Source: an uncultured Lachnospiraceae bacterium
GTDB taxonomy: Bacteria > Bacillota > Clostridia > Lachnospirales > Lachnospiraceae
Assembly: GCA_945868435.1 (NCBI GenBank)
Contig: CAMBLG010000007.1
Coordinates: forward strand, 36,774 to 100,773
DNA length: 64,000 nucleotides
Direction of reading: 5' to 3'
Positions 25,655 through 34,122 of the stretch are shown here, piece by piece. Under the pieces are notes generated by a model. It was not told the DNA's origin. It did no database searches and saw only the letters and a list, made by a program, of their open reading frames with translations. Positions within the stretch are counted from its first letter, which is position 1; every line of letters starts with the position of its first letter. The translations under genes and the position numbers were made by a program.

Positions 25655-27410
25655 GAAGCAGGATAGAAAAAAACAGATCAGCACCTTGAAAAAGGTGTTC
25701 CATTATATGAAACGATATATTCCGCTTTTGGTATTTTCCATTGTGCTGGCCACCATTACAGTGGCGTTGACGTTGTACTTCCCGATTCTGACGGGTCAGG
25801 CCATTGATCTGATCGTTGAAAAGGGGCTTGTGGATTTTGATGGGATACTTCAGATCGCGATAAAGGGTATGGTGGTTGTTCTGATTACCGCTCTTGCACA
25901 GTGGATTATGAATATGTGTAATAACCGCATGACCTACAACATTGTGCGGGATATTCGAAAGGATGCCTTCCACAAGATCGAGCATCTTCCGCTTTCCTAT
26001 ATTGACAGCCATTCCCACGGAGATATGGTAAGCCGTATCATCGCGGATGTGGATACCTTTGCGGAGGGGCTTCTCATGGGCTTTACGCAGTTGTTCACCG
26101 GTCTTGCGACAATTGCGGGAACCTTGCTCTTCATGCTGACCATAGACGTGAAGATTACGCTGGTGGTGGTTGTTTTGACACCGATTTCCCTGTTGGTGGC
26201 AAGCTTTATTGCGAAGAAGACCTATTCCATGTTTCAGCTGCAGACCAAAACGAGAGGAGAGCAGACAGCACTGATTGAGGAGATGATTGGGAATCAGAAG
26301 GTTGTGCAGGCGTTTTGTCATGAGGATGAGGCGAGAAGCACCTTTGGAGAAATTAACGACCGGCTGCAGAAGTGCTCGCTCAGAGCCATATTCTTTTCCA
26401 GTCTGGTGAATCCCTCCACACGCTTTGTCAATTCCCTTGTGTATGCGGCGGTGGGAATCACGGGAGCCATATCGGTTATTGTGACGGGCGGAGCATTTTC
26501 CGTCGGAAATCTGTCATGCTTTCTGTCCTATGCCAACCAGTATACGAAGCCTTTTAATGAGATATCCGGTGTTGTCACGGAGTTACAGAATGCGCTTGCG
26601 TGTGCGGCCCGCATTTTCGAGCTGATTGAAGAGCTTTCGGAGAAGCCGGATGCCGAGGCTGCCTATGTTTTGGAGGAGGCGGATGGACATGTGGATATCG
26701 ACCATGTGTATTTCTCTTATACGCCATCCCAGAAGCTGATTGAAGATTTTAATCTGCATGTGGAACCGGGGCAGAGAATTGCAATCGTGGGACCGACGGG
26801 CTGTGGCAAGACCACACTGATCAATCTTTTGATGCGGTTTTATGATGTGAATTCCGGGGAAATCGCGGTGAGCGGGCACAATATCATGGATATGACAAGA
26901 AGCAGCCTGCGGAGCAATTACGGAATGGTGTTGCAGGAGACATGGCTTAAGAAGGGAACCATCCGCGAGAATATCTGCATGGGCAAGCCTGATGCTACGG
27001 AGGAGGAGATGATCGCAGCTGCTAAGGCAGCTCATGCTCATAGCTTTATCCGACGACTTCCTCAGGGGTATGATACTCCCATTGCGGAGGATGGAGGCAA
27101 TCTGTCCCAAGGGCAGAAGCAGCTTCTTTGTATCGCAAGAGTGATGCTTTGTCTGCCGCCAATGCTGATTCTGGACGAGGCAACATCCTCCATTGATACG
27201 AGAACGGAGCTGCGGATACAGAAGGCGTTTCTGACCATGATGCAGGGGCGCACGAGCTTTATCGTAGCACACCGTCTGTCTACGATTCGGGAAGCGGATG
27301 TGATTCTGGTTATGAAAGACGGGAAAATCATTGAGCAGGGCAATCATGAGACGCTGCTGGCGGCAGGAGGTTTCTATGCGAACCTGTATAACAGCCAGTT
27401 TGCTTCTTAA
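25647..27410 (+). CDS. ABC exporter half-transporter, subunit 2 (catalytic ATP site)
   Basis: 587 residues, six membrane segments and a nucleotide-binding domain. Walker A GPTGCGKTT, Walker B LILDEATSS with the catalytic Glu, and switch His in VAHRLST are all intact, but the signature reads LSQGQKQ. In the dimer this altered signature faces the degenerate Walker site of subunit 1, while this chain's Walker motifs face the intact LSGGQ of subunit 1, giving one dead and one active site as in known heterodimeric exporters. The long frame upstream of 25647 is a shadow within subunit 1; GGGAGG precedes this ATG. Confidence 0.93.
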   Translation: MRKKQDRKKQISTLKKVFHYMKRYIPLLVFSIVLATITVALTLYFPILTGQAIDLIVEKGLVDFDGILQIAIKGMVVVLITALAQWIMNMCNNRMTYNIVRDIRKDAFHKIEHLPLSYIDSHSHGDMVSRIIADVDTFAEGLLMGFTQLFTGLATIAGTLLFMLTIDVKITLVVVVLTPISLLVASFIAKKTYSMFQLQTKTRGEQTALIEEMIGNQKVVQAFCHEDEARSTFGEINDRLQKCSLRAIFFSSLVNPSTRFVNSLVYAAVGITGAISVIVTGGAFSVGNLSCFLSYANQYTKPFNEISGVVTELQNALACAARIFELIEELSEKPDAEAAYVLEEADGHVDIDHVYFSYTPSQKLIEDFNLHVEPGQRIAIVGPTGCGKTTLINLLMRFYDVNSGEIAVSGHNIMDMTRSSLRSNYGMVLQETWLKKGTIRENICMGKPDATEEEMIAAAKAAHAHSFIRRLPQGYDTPIAEDGGNLSQGQKQLLCIARVMLCLPPMLILDEATSSIDTRTELRIQKAFLTMMQGRTSFIVAHRLSTIREADVILVMKDGKIIEQGNHETLLAAGGFYANLYNSQFAS

Positions 27411-27429
27411 ATACAACAGGAACGACATG

Positions 27430-27460
27430 AAAAAAGGAGGGGGATTTAATCCTCCTCCTC
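27430..27460 (-). terminator. Terminator of the L,D-transpeptidase gene
   Basis: Read on the minus strand, GAGGAGGAGGAT and ATCCCCCTCC form a stem around TAA (the stop codon region), followed by TTTTTT. Confidence 0.7.
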
Positions 27461-28936
27461 TGGTTTTACATAGGAATAAGCGTTACTGATCCGGGCGTTT
27501 TCTGCAGTCAGCTTTACCGGTTCGCGGTAGTAGGCAATGACCGGAGTTCCAAGGTCCATGGCATCGATCAGGGTTTTGGCGGCGTCCTCCGGCACATTAA
27601 TACAGCCGTGGGAACCGCTTTTTTTGTAGATTTCTCCACCGAAAGAGTTGCGCCAGCTGGCGTCGTGAATACCGACATTGTATGCAAATGGCATAAAGTA
27701 TTTGACATTGGACTCGTAATCCTCTCCCACGAGAGTTGCATTTCGCTGGCAGTAGACAATCTTAAAAATACCGTCCGGAGAACCGTTGCCCCGGTTGATA
27801 TTGCCGGATACGATATCCGTTTCCATAACAAGGCTGCCCGCTTTGTAATACCACAGATGCTGGTTTGTGTAATCGATTTCCACATAGGTATTGCCGATGT
27901 CATCCAGGCCGCTTTGAACGGCGCGCTGTTCATAGACCGGTTCTCTGGTGACAGGTGTTCCGCCGGACAGGTCAGATAAAATCTGTTCGGCCTCGGCCTT
28001 TTTATTGATGACCCAGCCGTAATCACCACCGCCGATTTTGACGGTATCGCCTTTGGAGGTGACGAATTCACGCACATCGCCATAGGTATTGTAGGTGCTT
28101 GCCAGCTTCTGAACAAACTGTGCAACGCGGTCGGAGTTGACGGTTACAGTTCCGTCCTCGGAAATATCCAGCATATGTAAGATCATTGTCCCGGTCAGGT
28201 TCTCATCCGCACCGTCAATGTCGTAGTGGATCGTAGAAGACATGTACCGGTCAAGCTGCGCAGCCGTGTCAGCGATAATACTGTCGGTGGCGTAAACCTC
28301 CGGTGCGACATAGCAGTCATCAGAGAGAGTCAAAGAGGTCTCCTGATTGTCTATGGCGTTAGTGATCTCAGAAAGAATCTGTTCCGGAATCGGGGTGTTG
28401 CCCAAAACCTCAGGGATCACTTCGTACCCCTCCTCACCAATGTCCAGATGGGCATCCTCCGGAGCCTCAATATAATCTTCATCAAAAAGTGACAGCTCCT
28501 GAACGACTGAGGCGAGCTTTTCTGCACTGTAGACGAAGGAGCGGTTCAACTCCAGCGTATGGGAGCGGAAAATCTCTGCCGGCCAGGCAAACGGATTCTG
28601 TCGGGAGAGAAGCGCAGCCTCCTCACCGGTAGCTACATATTCATAATCGATATCCATGCCGGCAATATGGAACTTGGTATCTCTGCGATCATAGACGGTC
28701 AGAAGATAGTCGTCAGCACCGCTTATGTTTTTGGATTCTACATAATCGGAGGTCTCATTACCGCAGGGAATTCCGCCCACAGAGGTCTTTGGGTAAAAAT
28801 GCCCGTTGTAGTAGACTGTCATTCCGATATAGAGTCCCAGAATGGCCGTACCGGTGACTGCCAGTCCGATTTTGGCTGCGACAGGCAGCTCTCTTTTGGA
28901 ACTTTTATTAGCAGAGGTCGTAGTTTTTTTTGTCAT
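27446..28936 (-). CDS. L,D-transpeptidase with N-terminal membrane anchor and peptidoglycan-binding domain
   Basis: 496 residues. A Lys-rich cytoplasmic start is followed by one membrane segment (VAAKIGLAVTGTAILGLYIG, about 20-40), then about 290 residues of extracytoplasmic sequence resembling the PG_binding_4 domain that precedes YkuD domains in Clostridia. The C-terminal YkuD catalytic domain reads GIHDASWRNSFGG and then KKSGSHGCINVP, with catalytic Cys, His and the Ser-His-Gly-Cys signature. It makes 3-3 cross-links in the wall or attaches proteins or lipids to peptidoglycan. The ATG at 28936 has AGAAGGTG upstream; the GTG three codons earlier does not. Convergent with the ABC operon. Confidence 0.92.
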   Translation of the reverse strand: MTKKTTTSANKSSKRELPVAAKIGLAVTGTAILGLYIGMTVYYNGHFYPKTSVGGIPCGNETSDYVESKNISGADDYLLTVYDRRDTKFHIAGMDIDYEYVATGEEAALLSRQNPFAWPAEIFRSHTLELNRSFVYSAEKLASVVQELSLFDEDYIEAPEDAHLDIGEEGYEVIPEVLGNTPIPEQILSEITNAIDNQETSLTLSDDCYVAPEVYATDSIIADTAAQLDRYMSSTIHYDIDGADENLTGTMILHMLDISEDGTVTVNSDRVAQFVQKLASTYNTYGDVREFVTSKGDTVKIGGGDYGWVINKKAEAEQILSDLSGGTPVTREPVYEQRAVQSGLDDIGNTYVEIDYTNQHLWYYKAGSLVMETDIVSGNINRGNGSPDGIFKIVYCQRNATLVGEDYESNVKYFMPFAYNVGIHDASWRNSFGGEIYKKSGSHGCINVPEDAAKTLIDAMDLGTPVIAYYREPVKLTAENARISNAYSYVKPEEED

Positions 28937-28988
28937 AAAATACACCTTCTCATAGAATACATCTAAAAATAATCGGTTTGTAAAAAGC

Positions 28989-30227
28989 TTATGAGCGCGG
29001 TTTTAAATGGGTAACCGGCATATAGCTCGGCACGCCGTCCGCATATGGGATTGGAACTTCACCCTGGATCAGTGGTTTCAAATATTCGTACAGGGCCGGT
29101 TCTATGTCATTACCGGCTTCGTTGATCCATTCTCTCGGAATCACCTTTGCCTCGTTGGCAATGCCGTGAATTGGTGCATGGCTGTATGTGACGGTGTATG
29201 GCGAATTGGATGTCCGTTCCAGAGTGACCATGGAGGCGGTGACGCCTTTTTCCGCCAGGGTGACGGCTTTGCTGCCAAGTGTAAAGCTCTCATCCAGATC
29301 TGTCTGGGATGCCAGATGTGCAGCGCAGCGCTGTAATATATTAATCTCAACGGAGCGAACCTTCACGTCAATATTCTCTTTGACCAGAAATTCCAATGCT
29401 TTTCCGGCACCGGAAAGCTGTTGATGACCGAACTGATCTGAGGAACTCTTAGAAGCTGTGATGTAATCCCCGTTTTTGTCCCGGATGCCTTCCGATACTG
29501 CCACGATCACGTTGTTGTGCGTTTTCAGCTTGCCGCGGATATCAGCAAGAAACTGCTCCTTGCTGAAGGGAACCTCCGGCAGATAGATAAAGTGTGGGGC
29601 CGTATTGTAGGAATTCCTCGCAAGAGCGCTTGAGGCTGTCAGCCAGCCGGAATCACGGCCCATGATCTCTACGATGGTAACACTTTTGACGGCGTAGATG
29701 AAGGTGTCGTGGGCTACCTCAAGCATGGTTGACGCTATATATTTGGCGGCAGAGCCAAAACCAGGGGTGTGGTCAATGACACACAGATCGTTGTCAATGG
29801 TCTTTGGAATTCCGATGATGCGGATGTCACTGTGAATCTCCTTCGCGTAGGAGGACAGCTTCAGTACCGTATCCATGGAGTCATTGCCACCGATATAGAA
29901 AAATGCGCCGATATTCAGCTTGGCAAACTGGTTAAAGATGAATACGTAAGAAGAATCGTCGTCCCTGTAGTCCGGAAGCTTATGCCGGCAGGAGCCAAGA
30001 TACATGGCAGGAGTCATTTTCAGGCGTTCCAGATTGTCCGGATCACTCATAACTGCGGAGAGATCCAGATAGTTCTCGTTCAGGATGCCAAGAACCCCGT
30101 TGATTGCGCCGTAGCAGGTGTCAAATTGATCGGAATTCATGACACCGTTAATTACGCCTGCGAGACTTGAGTTGATGGCTGTGGTTGGGCCGCCGGATTG
30201 TGCGACCAGACAATTTTGCTGATTCAT
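28989..30227 (-). CDS. pfp: Pyrophosphate-dependent 6-phosphofructokinase
   Basis: 412 residues. Phosphorylates fructose 6-phosphate in glycolysis. Motifs: AQSGGPTTAINSS at the N-terminus; FYIGGNDSMDT, where an Asp stands at the position that is Gly in ATP enzymes (GGDGS); GIPKTIDNDL, with Lys in place of the Gly of PGTIDND; and MGRDSGWLTASSAL. The Asp and Lys are the accepted markers of PPi-dependent enzymes, which also work in reverse. AAGGGG precedes the ATG. It stands 53 bases upstream of the L,D-transpeptidase on the same strand, with no terminator seen between them. Confidence 0.93.
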   Translation of the reverse strand: MNQQNCLVAQSGGPTTAINSSLAGVINGVMNSDQFDTCYGAINGVLGILNENYLDLSAVMSDPDNLERLKMTPAMYLGSCRHKLPDYRDDDSSYVFIFNQFAKLNIGAFFYIGGNDSMDTVLKLSSYAKEIHSDIRIIGIPKTIDNDLCVIDHTPGFGSAAKYIASTMLEVAHDTFIYAVKSVTIVEIMGRDSGWLTASSALARNSYNTAPHFIYLPEVPFSKEQFLADIRGKLKTHNNVIVAVSEGIRDKNGDYITASKSSSDQFGHQQLSGAGKALEFLVKENIDVKVRSVEINILQRCAAHLASQTDLDESFTLGSKAVTLAEKGVTASMVTLERTSNSPYTVTYSHAPIHGIANEAKVIPREWINEAGNDIEPALYEYLKPLIQGEVPIPYADGVPSYMPVTHLKPRS

Positions 30228-30338
30228 AATAACCCCTTACTTATTTGTTGTCTTATTATTTAAGGATATTGTAGAGGTTTTTCGCTGGTTGCGCAAGTAT
30301 ATGTGGGAAAAAACCATAAAAACCCTGAAAATCGAAAA

Positions 30339-30458
30339 ATACCATATTTAGGCAATTGAAAAATCCATTCATACCATATGTAGAGTGCACAAATATTATT
30401 TAAAAAAATGCCAAAAAATGCTGGTTTTTTGCAAAAATATGTAGTACCATAGTATCAT
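30339..30458 (+). promoter_or_regulatory. Promoter region with repeated ATACCATAT boxes
   Basis: ATACCATAT occurs at 30339 and 30371 (32 bases apart, three helical turns), and a related GTACCATAG at 30444. A promoter TTGCAA-18-TATCAT (30429-30458) overlaps the third box and fits the small gene at 30483. The rest of this 255-base divergent spacer is AT-rich without other features. Confidence 0.4.
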
Positions 30459-30482
30459 ATTTAAGGGAAGGAAACAGATGCA

Positions 30483-30773
30483 TTGAGAGAAAATTACACC
30501 GGGAAGATTATGATTGAGTGTCCCAATACAATTTTTCATTTATATGTCAATGATGAGTTTGAGATGTCTAAGATCGAGACCTTTATGAATAACATTCGTA
30601 CCGTAAAGAGTCTGGGGTTAAATGACATCTATAACTGGTGCAATCGACAGGGGATCGCCTATGATACGAAGTTCAATTATCATAAAGGGGCACCTTTGTG
30701 GAAGAACTTCCGGTCCTATGTGCTGTATACCAGGCAGAAGGCCAAGTATCAGTTGGGGTTGGGAACAGTTTGA
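30483..30773 (+). CDS. Small soluble protein of unknown function
   Basis: 96 residues, no membrane segment or signal. The sequence begins MRENYTGKIMIECPNTIFHL and continues with a mixed alpha/beta pattern (MSKIETFMNNIRTVKSLGLNDIYNWC); the C-terminus is basic. I do not recognise it. The TTG start at 30483 has AAGGGAAGG upstream. An ATG five bases earlier opens a frame of only two codons (ATG CAT TGA), and an in-frame ATG at 30510 is too close to its GGGAAG. Own promoter and strong terminator support a real gene. Confidence 0.65.
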   Translation: MRENYTGKIMIECPNTIFHLYVNDEFEMSKIETFMNNIRTVKSLGLNDIYNWCNRQGIAYDTKFNYHKGAPLWKNFRSYVLYTRQKAKYQLGLGTV

Positions 30774-30783
30774 TGAATATATG

Positions 30784-30814
30784 CAGGGTCGAGTGGATCG
30801 GCCCTGTTTTTTTT
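30784..30814 (+). terminator. Intrinsic terminator after the small gene
   Basis: CAGGGTCGA and TCGGCCCTG form a 9-bp stem (one G-T) followed by eight T residues. Confidence 0.88.
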
Positions 30815-30899
30815 GAAATCTTTAGAAAGATTTAAGGAACTGTTCCTTGCGGAATGTAAGCAATTCGTATACTATGAAGAAGAAAAGGAGAACGTATAT

Positions 30900-31922
30900 A
30901 TGAGATATCCGGAATTCTTAAAAGAGAGTGGAACCATCGGCTTTGTTGCCCCAGCCTTCGGATGTGCAACGGAGCCCTATTATACAGCATTTCAGCATGC
31001 GCTGGAACGATTTGAAGGGATGGGATATAAGATAAATCTCGGACCAAACTGCTTTGTGGAGAAGGGCGTTGGCATCAGCAATGAGCCCGGTCTCTGTGGT
31101 GCAGAATTAAATGAGAGTTATTGCGGGCGCGACAGTGATGTGCTCATTTCCTGCGGGGGAGGAGAACTCATGTGTGAGGTGGTGCCTTACATCGATTTTG
31201 CCGCCATTGCCAAGGCAAAGCCGAAGTGGTTTATGGGCTACTCGGACAATACGAATTTTACGTTTTTGTCCACGACGCTGTGTGATACAGCGGCAATCTA
31301 TGGGCCGTGTGCTGCTACCTTTGGCATGGAGCCCTGGCATGCATCGGTGCAGGATGCCTTTGACCTGTTGTGTGGAAGGAAAGACACCTTTGGCAATTAT
31401 GATCGGTGGGAGAGGGAGAGCAAAAAGACAGAGGAGACACCGCTTGCGCCCTACAACGTGACGGAGCCCACTGTGATAAGAAATGTGCCGGATGGGCCGG
31501 TTCAGATGCGGGGAAGGCTGATCGGCGGATGCATGGATTGTCTGTTAAATCTGCTGGGCACCGAGTATGATCACGTGAAGGAGTTCAATGAGCGGTACAA
31601 GGAGGATGGAATCATCTGGTTCCTGGAGGCCTGTGATCTGAACATTATGTCCATCCGCCGGGCAATCTGGCAGATGAAGCATGCAGGCTGGTTTGCGCAT
31701 GTAAAGGGCTTTTTGTTTGGAAGGCCGCTGCATTACGGAGAGGAGGCCTTCGGAGTGGACCAGTATGAGGCGATGACGGCGCTGCTCCGGGAGTATGACG
31801 TGCCGATCATCATGGATCTGGACATCGGGCATCTGGCTCCCATGATGCCGATCGTGAGTGGCGCAGTTGCCTCGGTACATAGTGAAGACGGAGCTTTTTC
31901 CATTCGATATGAGTATTGTTAG
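30900..31922 (+). CDS. S66 family peptidase (L,D-carboxypeptidase / MccF-like)
   Basis: 340 residues. Serine peptidase: the catalytic serine lies in the nucleophile elbow FMGYSDNTNFTF near residue 116, followed by the acidic and histidine partners (FLEACDLNIMS and DLDIGHLAPMMPI near the C-terminus). The opening GTIGFVAPAFG is typical of the family. Members trim the terminal D-alanine of murein tetrapeptides during recycling or hydrolyse microcin C-type aminoacyl nucleotides; this one cannot be assigned between the two. The start at 30900 has AAGGAG; the 29 codons upstream in frame lie within the post-terminator spacer and are not expected to be translated. Confidence 0.88.
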   Translation: MRYPEFLKESGTIGFVAPAFGCATEPYYTAFQHALERFEGMGYKINLGPNCFVEKGVGISNEPGLCGAELNESYCGRDSDVLISCGGGELMCEVVPYIDFAAIAKAKPKWFMGYSDNTNFTFLSTTLCDTAAIYGPCAATFGMEPWHASVQDAFDLLCGRKDTFGNYDRWERESKKTEETPLAPYNVTEPTVIRNVPDGPVQMRGRLIGGCMDCLLNLLGTEYDHVKEFNERYKEDGIIWFLEACDLNIMSIRRAIWQMKHAGWFAHVKGFLFGRPLHYGEEAFGVDQYEAMTALLREYDVPIIMDLDIGHLAPMMPIVSGAVASVHSEDGAFSIRYEYC

Positions 31923-31983
31923 TGTAAGATGAGTAAACATAGAATTGAGCCGGTTGATGTTCAAGGATAAGGAGGAAGAGCTT

Positions 31984-32903
31984 ATGAAGAATAAGATTTT
32001 GGCCGTATTGCTTGCTTTTGCAACAGCAGTGGCGGCTGTTCCGGTGACGGTAGAGGCTGCAGAGACGGAAAGCACGGAGACTGGAGATGACGTAGTCATT
32101 ACGCAGGAGGATAAGCCTTATCTGGCGCTTGGAGCGGATCTGTCAGCGGATGAGCAGCACACGGTGCTGGAGCTGATGGGCATTAAGGCGGAAGATTTTG
32201 ATCAATATGATGTGGTGTATGTCAACAATTCTGAGGAGCATGAGTATCTGGATGCGTATGTGCCGAAGGAGAAGATTGGAACCCGTTCCCTGTCCTCTGT
32301 TTTTATTTGTCTGGAAGAGGAAGGAACGGGCGTGAATATTTCGACTTACCATATTAATTACTGTACAGTAGGTATGTACAAGAATGCGCTGGCGACCGCG
32401 GGAATCACCGATGCCAGCATTATTGTGGCGGGACCTTTCGACATCTCCGGAACTGCGGCATTGGTCGGAACCTTTAAGGCATATGAGGAACTGACGGGAG
32501 AGACATTGGATGAGAGCGTGTGGATGCGGCAATGGATGAACTTGTGACCACCGGTGAACTGGAGGAAAGCATTGACGGAGATGCTGAGGATATCGAGGCC
32601 ATGATCTCGGAGTTGAAGGGGCGGATTGCAAGAGGCGAGATTGATTCCACCGAGGAGATTGCGGCAGCGATTGATGAGGTGGCGAAGGAGTACGATATTC
32701 AGATCTCCGAGGAGGATAAGGAAAAGCTGCTGGAGCTGCTGGAAAAATTACAGGGACTGGATTTGGATTGGGACAGCATTGCAGACCGGGCATCCCAGGT
32801 CGCTTCCGACATTGGGGCAGCAATTGAAAAAAGCGGTCTCGGAGATAAAATTCGAAGCTTTTTCGAAAAACTGATCGAGGCAATCAAGTCCTGGTTTAAA
32901 TAA
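31984..32903 (+). pseudogene. DUF1002 secreted protein gene, frameshifted
   Basis: Two overlapping frames together make one DUF1002 protein. The first (31984-32547) has AAGGAGG, a signal peptide (MKNKILAVLLAFATAVAAVP), and the family core SIIVAGPFDISGTAALVGTF, then leaves the family pattern at LDESVWMRQWMNL and stops. The second (to 32903) starts exactly where the family would continue (VDAAMDELVTTGELEES) and has no ribosome site of its own. The break is at GCGTGTGGATGCGG near 32516-32525 and is explained by an extra TG. This may be a real mutation, a sequencing error, or a recoding site. The intact product would be about 305 residues and exported; the family's function is unknown. Confidence 0.8.
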
Positions 32904-32964
32904 TTTCTGACTTGTCGTTACTGCGGGGGAGCTCGTGTCAGGTCAATAATTGGAAGGGTATGGA

Positions 32965-34062
32965 ATGGAGTACGAGAAGAAACTGAAATATCATGATTTA
33001 ATGGAGGAACTGCGCAGCAAGATTCTAAATGGGGAGATCCGGCCGGGGGAGAAGCTGCCTTCGGAGAATATGCTGTCTGCCAGTTATCAGGTGAGCAGGC
33101 AGACTGTGCGCAAAGCACTTCAGATTCTGGAGGAGGAGGGCTTTGTCTACGCGGAGCACGGAAGGGGAACCTTCTGTTCTCAGATGATGGGACATAACAG
33201 ACCATCCCGCAACATTGCCGTGGTGACGACCTACCTTTCCGATTATATTTTCCCACGAGTTATTGAGGGAATCGACCAGGTGTTGACAGAGCACGGCTAC
33301 AGCATTCTGCTGAAAAATACAAAGAATTCAAGAACCATCGAGGCGCGCTGTCTGGAGGAACTTCTGAACAAAGATATCGATGGTCTGATCATCGAGCCGA
33401 GCAAGAGCCAGATTTTCTGTAAGCATATGAATCTGTATGAGATTTTGGATCAGTACAACATTCCTTATGTGTTTATTCAGGGTAGTTATGCCCAGTTGGA
33501 GGAGAAGCCCCACATTCTGATGAATGACTGCAGGGGCGGATATCTTGTGACGAAACACCTGATTTCCCTTGGACATAAGAATATTCTCGGGGTATTCAAG
33601 TCCGATGACATTCAGGGACAGGAGCGCCATAAGGGTTACGTGCAGGCTTTGCAGGAAGCGGGAATCCCCTATGATCCAGACAAGGTGATCTGGTTTTACA
33701 CGGAGGACCGCAAGCAGCACCCGTACCAGAAGGTCAGACAGCTGGCCCGTGCACATAGACAGCAGCCTTTTGACGGGATCGTGGCATACAACGATCAGGT
33801 TGCCATTGATGTGATCCGTGCGCTGGAGGAAGAGCATCTGTCCTGTCCGTGGGATGTATCCGTGACGGGCTACGATGATTCCTATCTGGCCACCAGCTGT
33901 AAGGTGCCTCTTACCACCATTGCCCATCCGCAGGAGAAGCTTGGCAAGATGGCGGCGGAACTTTTGCTTAAATTGATGCAGGAGGAGGCTGTGCCGCCGG
34001 AGCAGAGGCAGATCCGCATCGAGCCGGAGCTTATCATTCGCGACTCCTGCCGGCGGCTATAA
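32965..34062 (+). CDS. araR: AraR-type transcriptional repressor (GntR helix-turn-helix, LacI-like sensor)
   Basis: 365 residues. N-terminal GntR-type winged helix (GEIRPGEKLPSENMLSASYQ, then VSRQTVRKALQILEEEGFVY, residues 22-65) fused to a periplasmic-binding-protein-like sensor (NIAVVTTYLSDYIFP to the end). This architecture is that of AraR, the L-arabinose-responsive repressor of Bacillus and Clostridium. The araB-like kinase, araA and araD genes lie 4-8 kb downstream, and two near-identical operator/promoters precede them and the GH27 gene, which supports the assignment. The ATG at 32965 lies six bases after GGAAGGG. The rest of the LacI-like half is complete (ITGYDDSY-type motif TGYDDSYLAT). 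Confidence 0.85.
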   Translation: MEYEKKLKYHDLMEELRSKILNGEIRPGEKLPSENMLSASYQVSRQTVRKALQILEEEGFVYAEHGRGTFCSQMMGHNRPSRNIAVVTTYLSDYIFPRVIEGIDQVLTEHGYSILLKNTKNSRTIEARCLEELLNKDIDGLIIEPSKSQIFCKHMNLYEILDQYNIPYVFIQGSYAQLEEKPHILMNDCRGGYLVTKHLISLGHKNILGVFKSDDIQGQERHKGYVQALQEAGIPYDPDKVIWFYTEDRKQHPYQKVRQLARAHRQQPFDGIVAYNDQVAIDVIRALEEEHLSCPWDVSVTGYDDSYLATSCKVPLTTIAHPQEKLGKMAAELLLKLMQEEAVPPEQRQIRIEPELIIRDSCRRL

Positions 34063-34122
34063 AATAGTGTTGATGGAGCTTCGCGAACCGTCCATACATA
34101 TTTCATGCCGGAAGGAGGAAGA

